A stretch of DNA of 57,084 bases, taken from positions 1 to 57,084 of the forward strand of contig NZ_LMWH01000251.1 in the NCBI RefSeq assembly GCF_001507435.1. Direction: 5' to 3'. A model generated the notes under the pieces. It was not told the DNA's origin, searched no databases, and worked only from the letters and a program-made list of their open reading frames with translations. The DNA comes from Streptomyces sp. NRRL F-5122. GTDB lineage: Bacteria; Actinomycetota; Actinomycetes; Streptomycetales; Streptomycetaceae. Below are positions 1 to 8,132 of this stretch, one piece after another. The translations under genes and the position numbers were made by a program. Each line of letters opens with the position of its first letter. The stretch's first letter is position 1.

Positions 1-103
1 AGGTGCTGAGCACCAGGGTGCCGCCGAAGACCTCCTTGTAGAACTGAAGGGCCTGCCGGGCGTCGCCGGCGAACATCAGGTACGGGTTGAGGCGTGAGGC
101 CAT
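1..103 (-). CDS. VOC (glyoxalase-fold) family protein, N-terminal part only
   Basis: The gene runs off the left edge, so only the first 34 residues are visible. They read MASRLNPYLMFAGDARQALQ and continue FYKEVFGGTLVLST. This is the typical opening of PhnB-like vicinal-oxygen-chelate proteins: a first beta strand, then an A..A..FY..VFGG helix and turn. Family members include dioxygenases, glyoxalase-like enzymes and resistance proteins, so the substrate cannot be inferred. The ATG at 101-103 fits this conserved N-terminus. The 250 bases up to the next gene hold its promoter region and nothing else recognised. Confidence 0.75.
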   Translation of the reverse strand, partial: MASRLNPYLMFAGDARQALQFYKEVFGGTLVLST

Positions 104-353
104 GATTCCTCCCGGTTGTGGGGCATGCGGTCAGTTGCGCCGCACACTAGCCGCGGCCACTGACAACGGCTCGGGCCACGCAACGCGCTCCGACACGTTC
201 GGCACCCGAGGAGCCGGCCCGGACCCGGAGCCCGGATATCGTGCCGTCCACACATGCCCAGGTCGGGTCCTGCTTCCGGTCGTATCCGGGGGGCTTCAGG
301 AGGGACGCCGTAGCAGCCCGGGGGCTCGAAGAACCGGGCCGGACGGTATGAGA

Positions 354-677
354 TCAGAGGTCGCCGCTCAGCCTGCGGGCCAGTTGCTCGCGGATGTCTG
401 CCGTGAGGTTGCCGGTGACACCCAAAGTGATGACCAGTTCGGCCACGTGCCGCAGTTTGGTGTTCGTGCACATGGACGTCTCGCGGAGCAGGTCCCAGGC
501 CTCGGCGGGGGTCAGACGTTCCGCGGCGACCACGACACCGATCGCCTGGTCGATCACGGCGTGGGAATGCACAGCGCGCTCAAGCTGGGCGACCTTGGTC
601 TGTAGTTGCTGGATCTCGCAGGCAGGGCTTTGCGGCTCCTGAACTGCGGCAGCAAACTTGTGCGAGTGGCTCTGCAC
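354..677 (-). CDS. ANTAR-domain RNA-binding antiterminator-like protein
   Basis: This 107-residue protein is mostly one ANTAR domain (about residues 30-95). It shows the family pattern AVIDQAIGVVVAAERLTPAEAWDLLRE followed by a third helix. ANTAR domains bind paired RNA hairpins and prevent transcription termination. The usual N-terminal sensor (GAF, PAS or receiver) is absent; instead there is a short coiled-coil-like stretch (EIQQLQTKVAQLERAVHSHA). The GTG start at 677 is supported by GGAGG a few bases upstream. Streptomyces encode many single-domain ANTAR proteins of this kind. Target RNAs are unknown, and no ANTAR double hairpin was identified next to it. Confidence 0.85.
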   Translation of the reverse strand: MQSHSHKFAAAVQEPQSPACEIQQLQTKVAQLERAVHSHAVIDQAIGVVVAAERLTPAEAWDLLRETSMCTNTKLRHVAELVITLGVTGNLTADIREQLARRLSGDL

Positions 678-895
678 GTTGCCTCCGAAGGAAAGGGGGC
701 GTCCGCATTTCTGGTACGTCTGTCCTGTCTTGGGCCAGTTACGCCCGCTCCCTTCTTACCTTCACATTGAAGGGCACCAGGGGGCAACAGCGACACCACC
801 CATGCCGCGGGGAGCAGCCGATCGGTGACAGCGCCCTCAGAGGGGCGGGCGGCGGCCGTCGGTCGGCCTGCCGCTCGCCCTGTCGTTGGTGCGGT

Positions 896-1747
896 TCAGG
901 CGTCCAGGCGTCGCGCGGCGAGCCAGGCGACGATCTCGGGGTCATGGTGGTCGAAGAACAGGGAACCGCCCGTGTCGAGAGTGGCGATCTGGGCCATGTG
1001 CTCGTCGGTGAGCTGGAAGTCGAAGATGTCGATGTTCTCCGCCATGCGCTCGGGCCGGACGGACTTGGGGATGGCGATGACGCCGCGCTGGGTGAGCCAG
1101 CGCAGTACGACCTGCGCGACGGACTTGCCGTACTCCTTGCCGATCTCGGCCAGCAGCGGGTTGGTGAACAGGTCGTTCCTGCCCTCGGCGAAGCCGCCCC
1201 AGGACTGGATCTGCACGCCGTGCTCGCGCATCAGTTCGTGGTAGTCGGCGCGCTGGAAGAACGGGTGGGTCTCGATCTGGTTGACCGCGGGCACGATGTC
1301 GTTGTTGACGATCAGGTCGATCAGCCGGTCCGGGTAGAAGTTGGCGACGCCGATCGCTTTGGCGCTGCCTTCGCGGTTGAGGTCTTCCATGGCGCGCCAC
1401 TGGCCGTATACGTCGCCGTAGGGCTGGTGCATCAGGTACAGGTCGAGGTAGGCCGAGCCCATCTTGTTCAGCGAGGTCTCGAAGGCACGCCGGGTGTTGT
1501 CCTCGGCCGGGGTGTCCTGGACCCACAGCTTGGTGGTGATGAACAGGTCCTTGCGGGCGACGCCGCTGGACTTGATGGCGCGGCCGACAGCTTCTTCGTT
1601 GCCGTAGGCGGCGGCGGTGTCCAGCAGGCGGTAGCCGGCGGCCAGCGCGTCGGAGGCGGCGCGCTCGGTGTCCTTGGCGGGAATCTGGTACACACCGAAG
1701 CCGAGCAGCGGCATCTCGATGCCGTTGTTGAGGGTGACGCACTGCAT
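896..1747 (-). CDS. aldo/keto reductase (2,5-diketo-gluconate reductase-like)
   Basis: A 283-residue NADPH-dependent aldo/keto reductase of normal length for the DkgA-like group. The catalytic tetrad is complete: D43 and Y48 in [13 protein letters not shown]73 in TTKLW, H107 in LMHQP. The cofactor-binding C-terminal motif [20 protein letters not shown] is present. The ATG at 1747 was chosen because it begins the conserved [20 protein letters not shown]; the frame continues open upstream without homology. It is the last gene of a three-gene leftward set (AKR, truncated alcohol dehydrogenase, this gene), starting 17 bases after the dehydrogenase stop. The likely role is reduction of reactive aldehydes or ketones in the cytosol; the substrate is not predictable. 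Confidence 0.9.
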   Translation of the reverse strand: MQCVTLNNGIEMPLLGFGVYQIPAKDTERAASDALAAGYRLLDTAAAYGNEEAVGRAIKSSGVARKDLFITTKLWVQDTPAEDNTRRAFETSLNKMGSAYLDLYLMHQPYGDVYGQWRAMEDLNREGSAKAIGVANFYPDRLIDLIVNNDIVPAVNQIETHPFFQRADYHELMREHGVQIQSWGGFAEGRNDLFTNPLLAEIGKEYGKSVAQVVLRWLTQRGVIAIPKSVRPERMAENIDIFDFQLTDEHMAQIATLDTGGSLFFDHHDPEIVAWLAARRLDA

Positions 1748-1764
1748 GAGCGGTGATCCTTGTT

Positions 1765-2232
1765 CTAGGGGCGTATGAGGGCCTTGAGGACGTGCCGGTC
1801 GGCCATGGCCCGGTAGGCGACCGGCGTCCGGTCGAGGGTGAATTCCTGGTCGAAGACGCGGCCGGGAGTGATCGTGCCGTCCAGGACATCGGGCAGCAGC
1901 TGCTCGATGTAGGCGCGGGCGGGGCTGGCGCCCCCGGTCAGGGTGATGTTGCGGTCGCAGGTGTTGTCGCTGTAGGTGAACGGCGCGACGACCAGGTCGC
2001 CCGCCGTCAGGCCGGTCACGTCCGCACCGGCTTCCTCGACGACGCCGAGGAACTCGTGGCCCATGGGACGACCGGTGTCGGCCGCGGGCATCGACTGGTA
2101 CGGCCACAGGTCACTGCCACACACGCAGGCAGCCACCGTGCGCACCACGGCGTCGGTGGGCTGCACGATTTTCGGGTCGAGCCGGTCCTCGACGCGGACG
2201 TCTCCGGCTCCGTACATCACCGCTGCACGCAT
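1765..2232 (-). CDS. internally deleted zinc-dependent alcohol dehydrogenase
   Basis: This intact 155-residue frame joins the two ends of a medium-chain zinc alcohol dehydrogenase. Residues 1-92 are the GroES-like N-terminus with CGSD (catalytic zinc Cys38) and GHEFLGVV (His59, Glu60). Residues about 93-155 are the family C-terminus ([18 protein letters not shown], then [18 protein letters not shown] and a terminal LKALIRP). Everything between is gone: the structural-zinc cysteines and the whole Rossmann NAD(P)-binding domain. Full-length relatives are about 340 residues, so roughly 190 are missing in frame at Cys92. Without the cofactor domain it cannot be a normal dehydrogenase; it is probably a deletion pseudogene that stayed in frame. 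It sits between two aldo/keto reductases on the same strand. Confidence 0.8.
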   Translation of the reverse strand: MRAAVMYGAGDVRVEDRLDPKIVQPTDAVVRTVAACVCGSDLWPYQSMPAADTGRPMGHEFLGVVEEAGADVTGLTAGDLVVAPFTYSDNTCDRNITLTGGASPARAYIEQLLPDVLDGTITPGRVFDQEFTLDRTPVAYRAMADRHVLKALIRP

Positions 2233-2294
2233 GAAAGGGGGTACTCCAAACGAGGGGACGGCACCGCACCGGGCGGCGGTGCGGCAGGGAAGTA

Positions 2295-3377
<1,083 letters not shown>

Positions 3378-3488
3378 TCATTCAGCTTCACCCGGACCGC
3401 GCCGGCGAGGCAGGGCGGGCTCTTCAGGGGTAATGACAGGGCCCCCTCCGCCCCGCGCAGCGGCGTACAACGGGTGAGACTGGAAGAC

Positions 3489-4379
3489 ATGGCATCCCAG
3501 AGTGCGAACAGCGAGGGCGCCGAGCTGGGCCGCTTTCTGCGCGCCCGCCGCACCCAGACCAGTCCCGAGCATGTCGGCCTCACCGTCGGCGCCGGCATCC
3601 GCCGCACCCCGGGTCTGCGCCGCGAGGAGCTGGCCACCCTCGCCGGCATCAGCATCGACTACTACGTGCGCCTGGAACGCGGCAAGGAGACCCGCCCCAG
3701 CCCCGCCGTCCTCGACTCCCTCGCCCGCGCCCTGCGCATGGACGACCAGGAACACCAGCACCTGCGCGAACTCGCCGCCCGGGCCGCCCGCTACACGCCC
3801 GAACCGCCACCCGTCCCGAGCCGCACCGTGCGCCCCCACCTCAAACTGCTGCTCGAATCGCTCCGCCCGAACCCGGCCTACGTCATCAGCCGTAGCATGG
3901 ACATGCTCGCCTGGAACCCCGGCGGCCTCGCCCTTTATGCGGGCCTGGACGACTGGCCCGTCGTACAGCGCAACCTCGCCCGCTACCTCTTCCTCCACCC
4001 CGCCGCCCGTCAGCTCTTCACCGACTGGGACCGGCAGATCACCGCATGCGTTGCCCGCCTACGCGCCATCGCCGGTACCGCCCCGGACGCTCCCGACCTC
4101 ACCAACCTCGTCGGCGAACTCCTCCTGAAGAGCCCCGACTTCGCGGGCCTGTGGGAACGCTACGAAGTAACCGGACGCAAGCCCGCGCACAAGACGTTTC
4201 AGCACCCCCAGGTCGGCACGGTCACCCTCACCTCGCAGTCACTGCACGTGGAAGGCACCCCCGGCCAGCGCATCGGCGTCTACACCGCCGAACCCGGCAC
4301 CCCCGACCACGACGCCCTGCTCCTGCTCGACATGACCGCCCCCGCCACGACGCAAAACACAGCACACCAACCGAGCTGA
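3489..4379 (+). CDS. XRE-family regulator with MmyB-like ligand-binding domain
   Basis: This 296-residue protein has an N-terminal helix-turn-helix (about residues 14-75). It carries the signature GIRRTPGLRREELATLAGIS followed by YYVRLERG, typical of the actinobacterial MmyB-like group. The C-terminal two thirds match the MmyB-like ligand-binding domain (NPAYVISRSMDMLAWNPGGLAL, FLHPAARQLFTDWD, GTVTLTSQSLHVEGTPGQRI). Start chosen at ATG 3489; an in-frame GTG at 3474 is an alternative. It is transcribed away from the AKR operon at 2295-3272. In Streptomyces such regulators often sit beside an oxidoreductase that they repress, but the operator was not located. Confidence 0.92.
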   Translation: MASQSANSEGAELGRFLRARRTQTSPEHVGLTVGAGIRRTPGLRREELATLAGISIDYYVRLERGKETRPSPAVLDSLARALRMDDQEHQHLRELAARAARYTPEPPPVPSRTVRPHLKLLLESLRPNPAYVISRSMDMLAWNPGGLALYAGLDDWPVVQRNLARYLFLHPAARQLFTDWDRQITACVARLRAIAGTAPDAPDLTNLVGELLLKSPDFAGLWERYEVTGRKPAHKTFQHPQVGTVTLTSQSLHVEGTPGQRIGVYTAEPGTPDHDALLLLDMTAPATTQNTAHQPS

Positions 4380-4455
4380 CCCCCGCTCGCTGCCCCGATG
4401 CCGTCGTCCGGCCGCCACGCAGAGCGCGCGAGGTGGGAGCGGGTAGGGGCGCGGA

Positions 4456-4473
4456 CGCGGCAGGCCTGCCGCG
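4456..4473. terminator. 18-bp GC palindrome between convergent genes
   Basis: CGCGGCAGG is followed directly by its exact reverse complement. It lies in the 248-bp gap between the convergent XRE and phoU genes, so a bidirectional stem terminator is the simplest reading. The stem has no spare loop and no T-run, so efficiency is uncertain. Confidence 0.4.
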
Positions 4474-4627
4474 CGCAGGCAATCCGTGAATGCACCCGGT
4501 GCCCGGCTCCCCACCCAGGCCCGCCGAACGGGATCAGGCCGCGTAGCTGCGCCGACGGCACCCGTCTGCGCGCCGCGCGACCGAGGTGAGTCTGATGAGC
4601 GGGTGCCCGTGCCGGGGCTGACGAAGG

Positions 4628-5296
4628 TCAGGCGGGCGCTTGCGTGATCAGTTCGTCCGCGTGTTCGCCCGTCACCAGGTAGACCACGCGCCGGGCGACG
4701 GACACCGCATGGTCGGCGAACCGTTCGTAGTAGCGGCCGACGAGCGTGACGTCGACGGCGGTTTCCACGCCGTGCTGCCACCGGTCGTCCATGAGGTGCT
4801 GGAAGATCATGCGGTGCAGTTCGTCCATGCGGTCGTCGTCCTTCTCCACCTGAAGTGCCGCATCGACATCCTGGGTGATTACCACCTCGGCCGCCTGCGC
4901 CATCAGGCGCTGCGCGAGCTGGCCCATCTCCAAAATCGTGCGGCGCAGATCCCGCGGCACCGCCTGCTCGGGATAGCGCATCCGGGCCAGCTTGGCCACA
5001 TGCTCGGCCAGATCACCACAGCGCTCCAGGTCCGCGCTCATACGCAGCGACGTGACCACGATGCGCAGGTCCGTGGCGACCGGCTGCTGCCGCGCCAGCA
5101 CCGCGATCGCCTGGTTCTCCAGGTCACGCTGGAGGTCATCGACCTTGTTGTCGGCCGCTATCACGCTCTCGGCAAGCTCCAGATCGGCATCCAAAAGAGC
5201 GGTCGTGGCCCGGCCGATGGCCGAGCCGACCAGGTTCGCCATCTCCACCAGACGATCACCGATCGCGGCCAGTTCCTCCTGATAGGCCTTCCGCAT
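4628..5296 (-). CDS. phoU: phosphate signalling complex protein PhoU
   Basis: This 222-residue all-helical protein has the two PhoU repeats (about residues 15-100 and 118-205). Each carries a metal-binding helix signature: DLERCGDLAEHVAKLARM in the first and VGRYYERFADHAVSVARRVVYLVTGE in the second. PhoU negatively modulates the PhoR/PhoP two-component system and the Pst phosphate transporter at the membrane. No pst, phoR or phoP genes lie nearby, so this copy is solitary within the window. The start at 5296 matches the conserved MRKAYQEELAAIGDRL opening; an adjacent in-frame ATG at 5299 adds one residue. GGAGGGTGGGGA precedes it. Confidence 0.95.
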   Translation of the reverse strand: MRKAYQEELAAIGDRLVEMANLVGSAIGRATTALLDADLELAESVIAADNKVDDLQRDLENQAIAVLARQQPVATDLRIVVTSLRMSADLERCGDLAEHVAKLARMRYPEQAVPRDLRRTILEMGQLAQRLMAQAAEVVITQDVDAALQVEKDDDRMDELHRMIFQHLMDDRWQHGVETAVDVTLVGRYYERFADHAVSVARRVVYLVTGEHADELITQAPA

Positions 5297-5525
5297 CATG
5301 TCCCCACCCTCCGTCGTGCAGGGCCGCCGCCGGCCCCTGCCATATTCGAACACATCATGCAGGAGCTGCTCGGTTTCTGCCCGGTTCCGGCAGGTCGGTC
5401 GTCCCGGCAGGAGTCGGTGTGGAGCGTTGTCGGCTGTCCGTGGTTGGCCGTCCTCGGACGGCTCGGACAGCAGTCGAGCGTCGGCCGCGACGGGGGCACG
5501 TGCAGGGCTTGGCGGCCGCCTTGGC

Positions 5526-6359
5526 CTACCGCGGTGCCGGTGCGCCTGCTCCCGGGGCCGGGGGCATCGTGACGGCCTTGGTGCGGCGCTCGGGCCGCCA
5601 GGTCGCCACCAGCGCGCCGGCCAGCAGGAGTTCGGCGATGTCCCCGCCGTAGTACATGATCTCCGCGGCCTGCTGCACCTGGTCGATGGGGGCGCGGATG
5701 TCGACGAAGAATCCGCCGTACATGGCTTGGGCGATCAGGGCGTGCGCAGCGATCGCCACGCCCAGGTATACGAGCCGGGCTCGCACACCCGGCCGAGCGG
5801 GCGCCGGATCAGGACTGGCGATGACGTGGGCGAACAGGCAGCCGGAGGCCAGGAAGTGCGCGTGCATGAGCCAGTGCCCCATCGGGTGGCTGGAGGCGGT
5901 GTTGTAAAGCGGGGTGAAGTACAGCACGCCCAGAGAGCCGGTACTCAGCGCCAGCGCCGTCGCAGGGTGCGTTGCCACCTGGGCCGGTCGGCTGTGCAGG
6001 ACCGCCGTCACCTGGCGGGCCGTGGAGGCCGGCAGCGTGCGCAGCAGGAGCGTGACCGGCGCGGCAAGAACCAGAGCCAGCGGGGCGTACATGCCGATGA
6101 GCATGTGCTGGGCCATGTGCCCGCGGAAGTCGGTGTGCGCGGCGGATCCCAGCGGTGGCAGCAGCCCGACGGCGAGCAGGCACAGCCCTGCGAGGAACGA
6201 TGTCGTCCGCCAGGTACTCCAGCCCCGTGCCCGGTTGCGGCGCTGAGCCTGTCGTGCAGCAAGCAGGTAGGTGCCGCCGGCCAGGGAGAACAGCAGCAGC
6301 GCGGTCAGCGACGTCCCCGGCAGGCTCGTTCCGCCGTTGTGGTGGTGCATGGCGCCCAT
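5526..6359 (-). CDS. cytochrome c oxidase assembly protein, CtaG (caa3) family
   Basis: This 277-residue membrane protein has about seven hydrophobic segments. It carries the family's histidine-rich markers: HTDFRGHMAQHMLIGMYAPL, HPMGHWLMHAHFLASGCLFAH and AHALIAQAMYG. The family is associated with copper delivery and assembly of heme-copper oxidases. The ATG at 6359 overlaps the TGA of the upstream DUF2243 gene by one base, so the two are translationally coupled. The pairing with DUF2243 is seen in other actinobacteria and suggests a joint role in the cytoplasmic membrane. The frame stays open upstream into the DUF2243 gene, but that extension has no family similarity. Confidence 0.88.
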   Translation of the reverse strand: MGAMHHHNGGTSLPGTSLTALLLFSLAGGTYLLAARQAQRRNRARGWSTWRTTSFLAGLCLLAVGLLPPLGSAAHTDFRGHMAQHMLIGMYAPLALVLAAPVTLLLRTLPASTARQVTAVLHSRPAQVATHPATALALSTGSLGVLYFTPLYNTASSHPMGHWLMHAHFLASGCLFAHVIASPDPAPARPGVRARLVYLGVAIAAHALIAQAMYGGFFVDIRAPIDQVQQAAEIMYYGGDIAELLLAGALVATWRPERRTKAVTMPPAPGAGAPAPR

Positions 6360-6925
6360 CAGGCGCGGTCTTCGGGCGCCGCGGCGCCGCGGCCGGTCTC
6401 GGGGTCGAAGGGCCGACCGCTGCGCTGGAGCAGGTAGCCGCCGATCAGGAACAGCCCGCCCAGGACGAGGAAGCCCGCGTCCCACCATGCCTGGTAGGGG
6501 CCGCCGTGGACGTGGTGGATGCCCAGGATCTGATGGTCCAGGATGCCCTCGACCAGGTTGAACAGGCCCCAGCCGACCAGCATCCAGCCCCACAGGACCC
6601 GCGAGGTCCACACGGCCCGCCGGTTGTGGGTGACCCGTGCATACAGCAGGGCCAGGCCCAGCAGGACGGCGATCCAGCACACGGCGTGGAAGATGCCGTC
6701 CCACACCGTGTTCATCTCCAGCCCCGAGACGGTGTGGGGGTTGTAGTACTTCACCCCGATGCGGTCGTGGTTGGTGCTGGAGAGCATGTGGTGCCACTGC
6801 AGGAGCTGGTGCAGCAGGATGCCGTCGACGAACCCGCCGAGGCCCACGCCAAGGACGATCCCGGGCAATTGCAGACTGCTCGGTGCCGCCGGAAGTGCCC
6901 AGGCCGGGCCCGCTGTGGTGGCCAT
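6359..6925 (-). CDS. DUF2243 family membrane protein
   Basis: This 188-residue protein has four predicted transmembrane segments. It carries the DUF2243 hallmark GGFVDGILLHQLLQWHHMLSS early and NLVEGILDHQILGIHHVHGG later, both rich in histidine and acidic residues inside or near membrane helices. Function is not established; the conserved His and Asp residues could bind a metal. Start chosen at ATG 6925 (MATTAGPAWALPAAP); a 24-residue upstream extension is possible. It is first in a two-gene leftward operon with the CtaG-like protein, which it overlaps by one base. Confidence 0.85.
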   Translation of the reverse strand: MATTAGPAWALPAAPSSLQLPGIVLGVGLGGFVDGILLHQLLQWHHMLSSTNHDRIGVKYYNPHTVSGLEMNTVWDGIFHAVCWIAVLLGLALLYARVTHNRRAVWTSRVLWGWMLVGWGLFNLVEGILDHQILGIHHVHGGPYQAWWDAGFLVLGGLFLIGGYLLQRSGRPFDPETGRGAAAPEDRA

Positions 6926-7258
6926 CCCAGGGCTCCATTCCGTCGACAGTGGGCATAAGAAACTTCCGGTTAGGGATTCCCGCACTTCCCTCCTCACTCA
7001 CTCTGCGTGCGGGGCTTCAGCCATCTCGCCCATCCGCGCACCATCACCTCCCTCCCGTCCCCTTCCGTCCGCCGTCGCCGCCCACACCGGGGCGTGGTTT
7101 CCCGGGCGGCCCGGCGGAGCGTGACACGGTACGAACGAGAGCTGAGGAGGGCCCCCGGCGGACCGATCGCACCTGTGGCCCCCTCTTGCCGATAGCCGGT
7201 GTCGGGTGCCGTGCTGCGACATTTCGGGCCGTGACTGCGCCTGAGGTCGGCGTGGGGG

Positions 7259-7773
7259 ACTGTCTGCGAGAGATCGAGTGCCTGGCGCACCGCGTCGGTG
7301 TGGAGGCGTCGGGGGGGCTGGGTGTGCGTTCCGGCTGACCCCGAGGATGCGACACCGCTTCAGGCGAGTGTGAACGCGCTGGCCCGGGCCCTGCGCAGCT
7401 ACCACTTCCCGGGAGATGGATGCGCGGAGGAGGACCGGTCCTTGACCTGGCTGGTTGGGGCTGCTGTATTCGGGCCGCGGGTCATGCCGGCGGGGGTGGG
7501 GAAGAGCTATGGGAGGCGTGTGCGCGCCTGGGCGTCGCGCCCAGGTCCGAGGGCTGGGGTCTGTGGAACACCTGGGGTGAGGGGGATCTGGAGGTGACCT
7601 TGGTGGTGTCCGCGGTCGAGACGACGGTGGGGCTGCTGGAGAGCTGGTCACGGGGCAGGGGCGTGGACCCGGTATTGCCGCTGCCGTCCCAGAACCCCGT
7701 GATCCGCCATGGCTGGATCGGGCCGATGACGTTGGCGCCCCGGGCCGGCCTGGGCGGCCGGACGCTGTCCTAG
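7259..7773 (+). pseudogene. frame-broken hypothetical gene
   Basis: No single frame covers this stretch, but three successive frames have the strong third-position GC of real Streptomyces coding DNA. First comes DCLREIECLAHRVGVEAS, up to a run of seven G at about 7310. Then, in another frame, come ADPEDATPLQASVNALARAL and RSYHFPGDGCAEEDRSLTWL (to about 7490). Finally, in a third frame, come ELWEACARLGVAPRSEGWGL and WNTWGEGDLEVTLVVSAVET, ending at 7773. The joins lie at G-rich tracts, as expected for indel decay or sequencing slips. The protein family was not recognised. The rest of the 6926-8132 gap holds nothing else I can support. Confidence 0.4.
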
Positions 7774-8132
7774 GCATCCTCGCTCCTGCCCCGGGACCGC
7801 AGGCCAGGCGGGGCGAAGGCGCCGGATGCCGGGTGCCCAACGTCCCGGGTACCGGTCCCGTACCCGGGCGGGTGCCGCCCGCACCCGCCCGTAACCGGGC
7901 CGGGCCGGTGGCGGCCCGGGGGCCCGGAGGGTGGATCGGCCCAGGCAGGCCTGCGTTCCGGGGGTGCGGTACGGGGTCCCGGTGGCCGTGTGGGGGGTGA
8001 TGGCGGAGACTGGGGGTGTTCTCGGTGCCCGGCGGAGTCGAGCTGGCAGTTCCCCGTCCGGGCCGGAACGCCCGCCGGGGGGTGGTCGTGTGGAGCCGTA
8101 ACGGCGACTGAGTATCTCGAGGGGCTTGTCAT

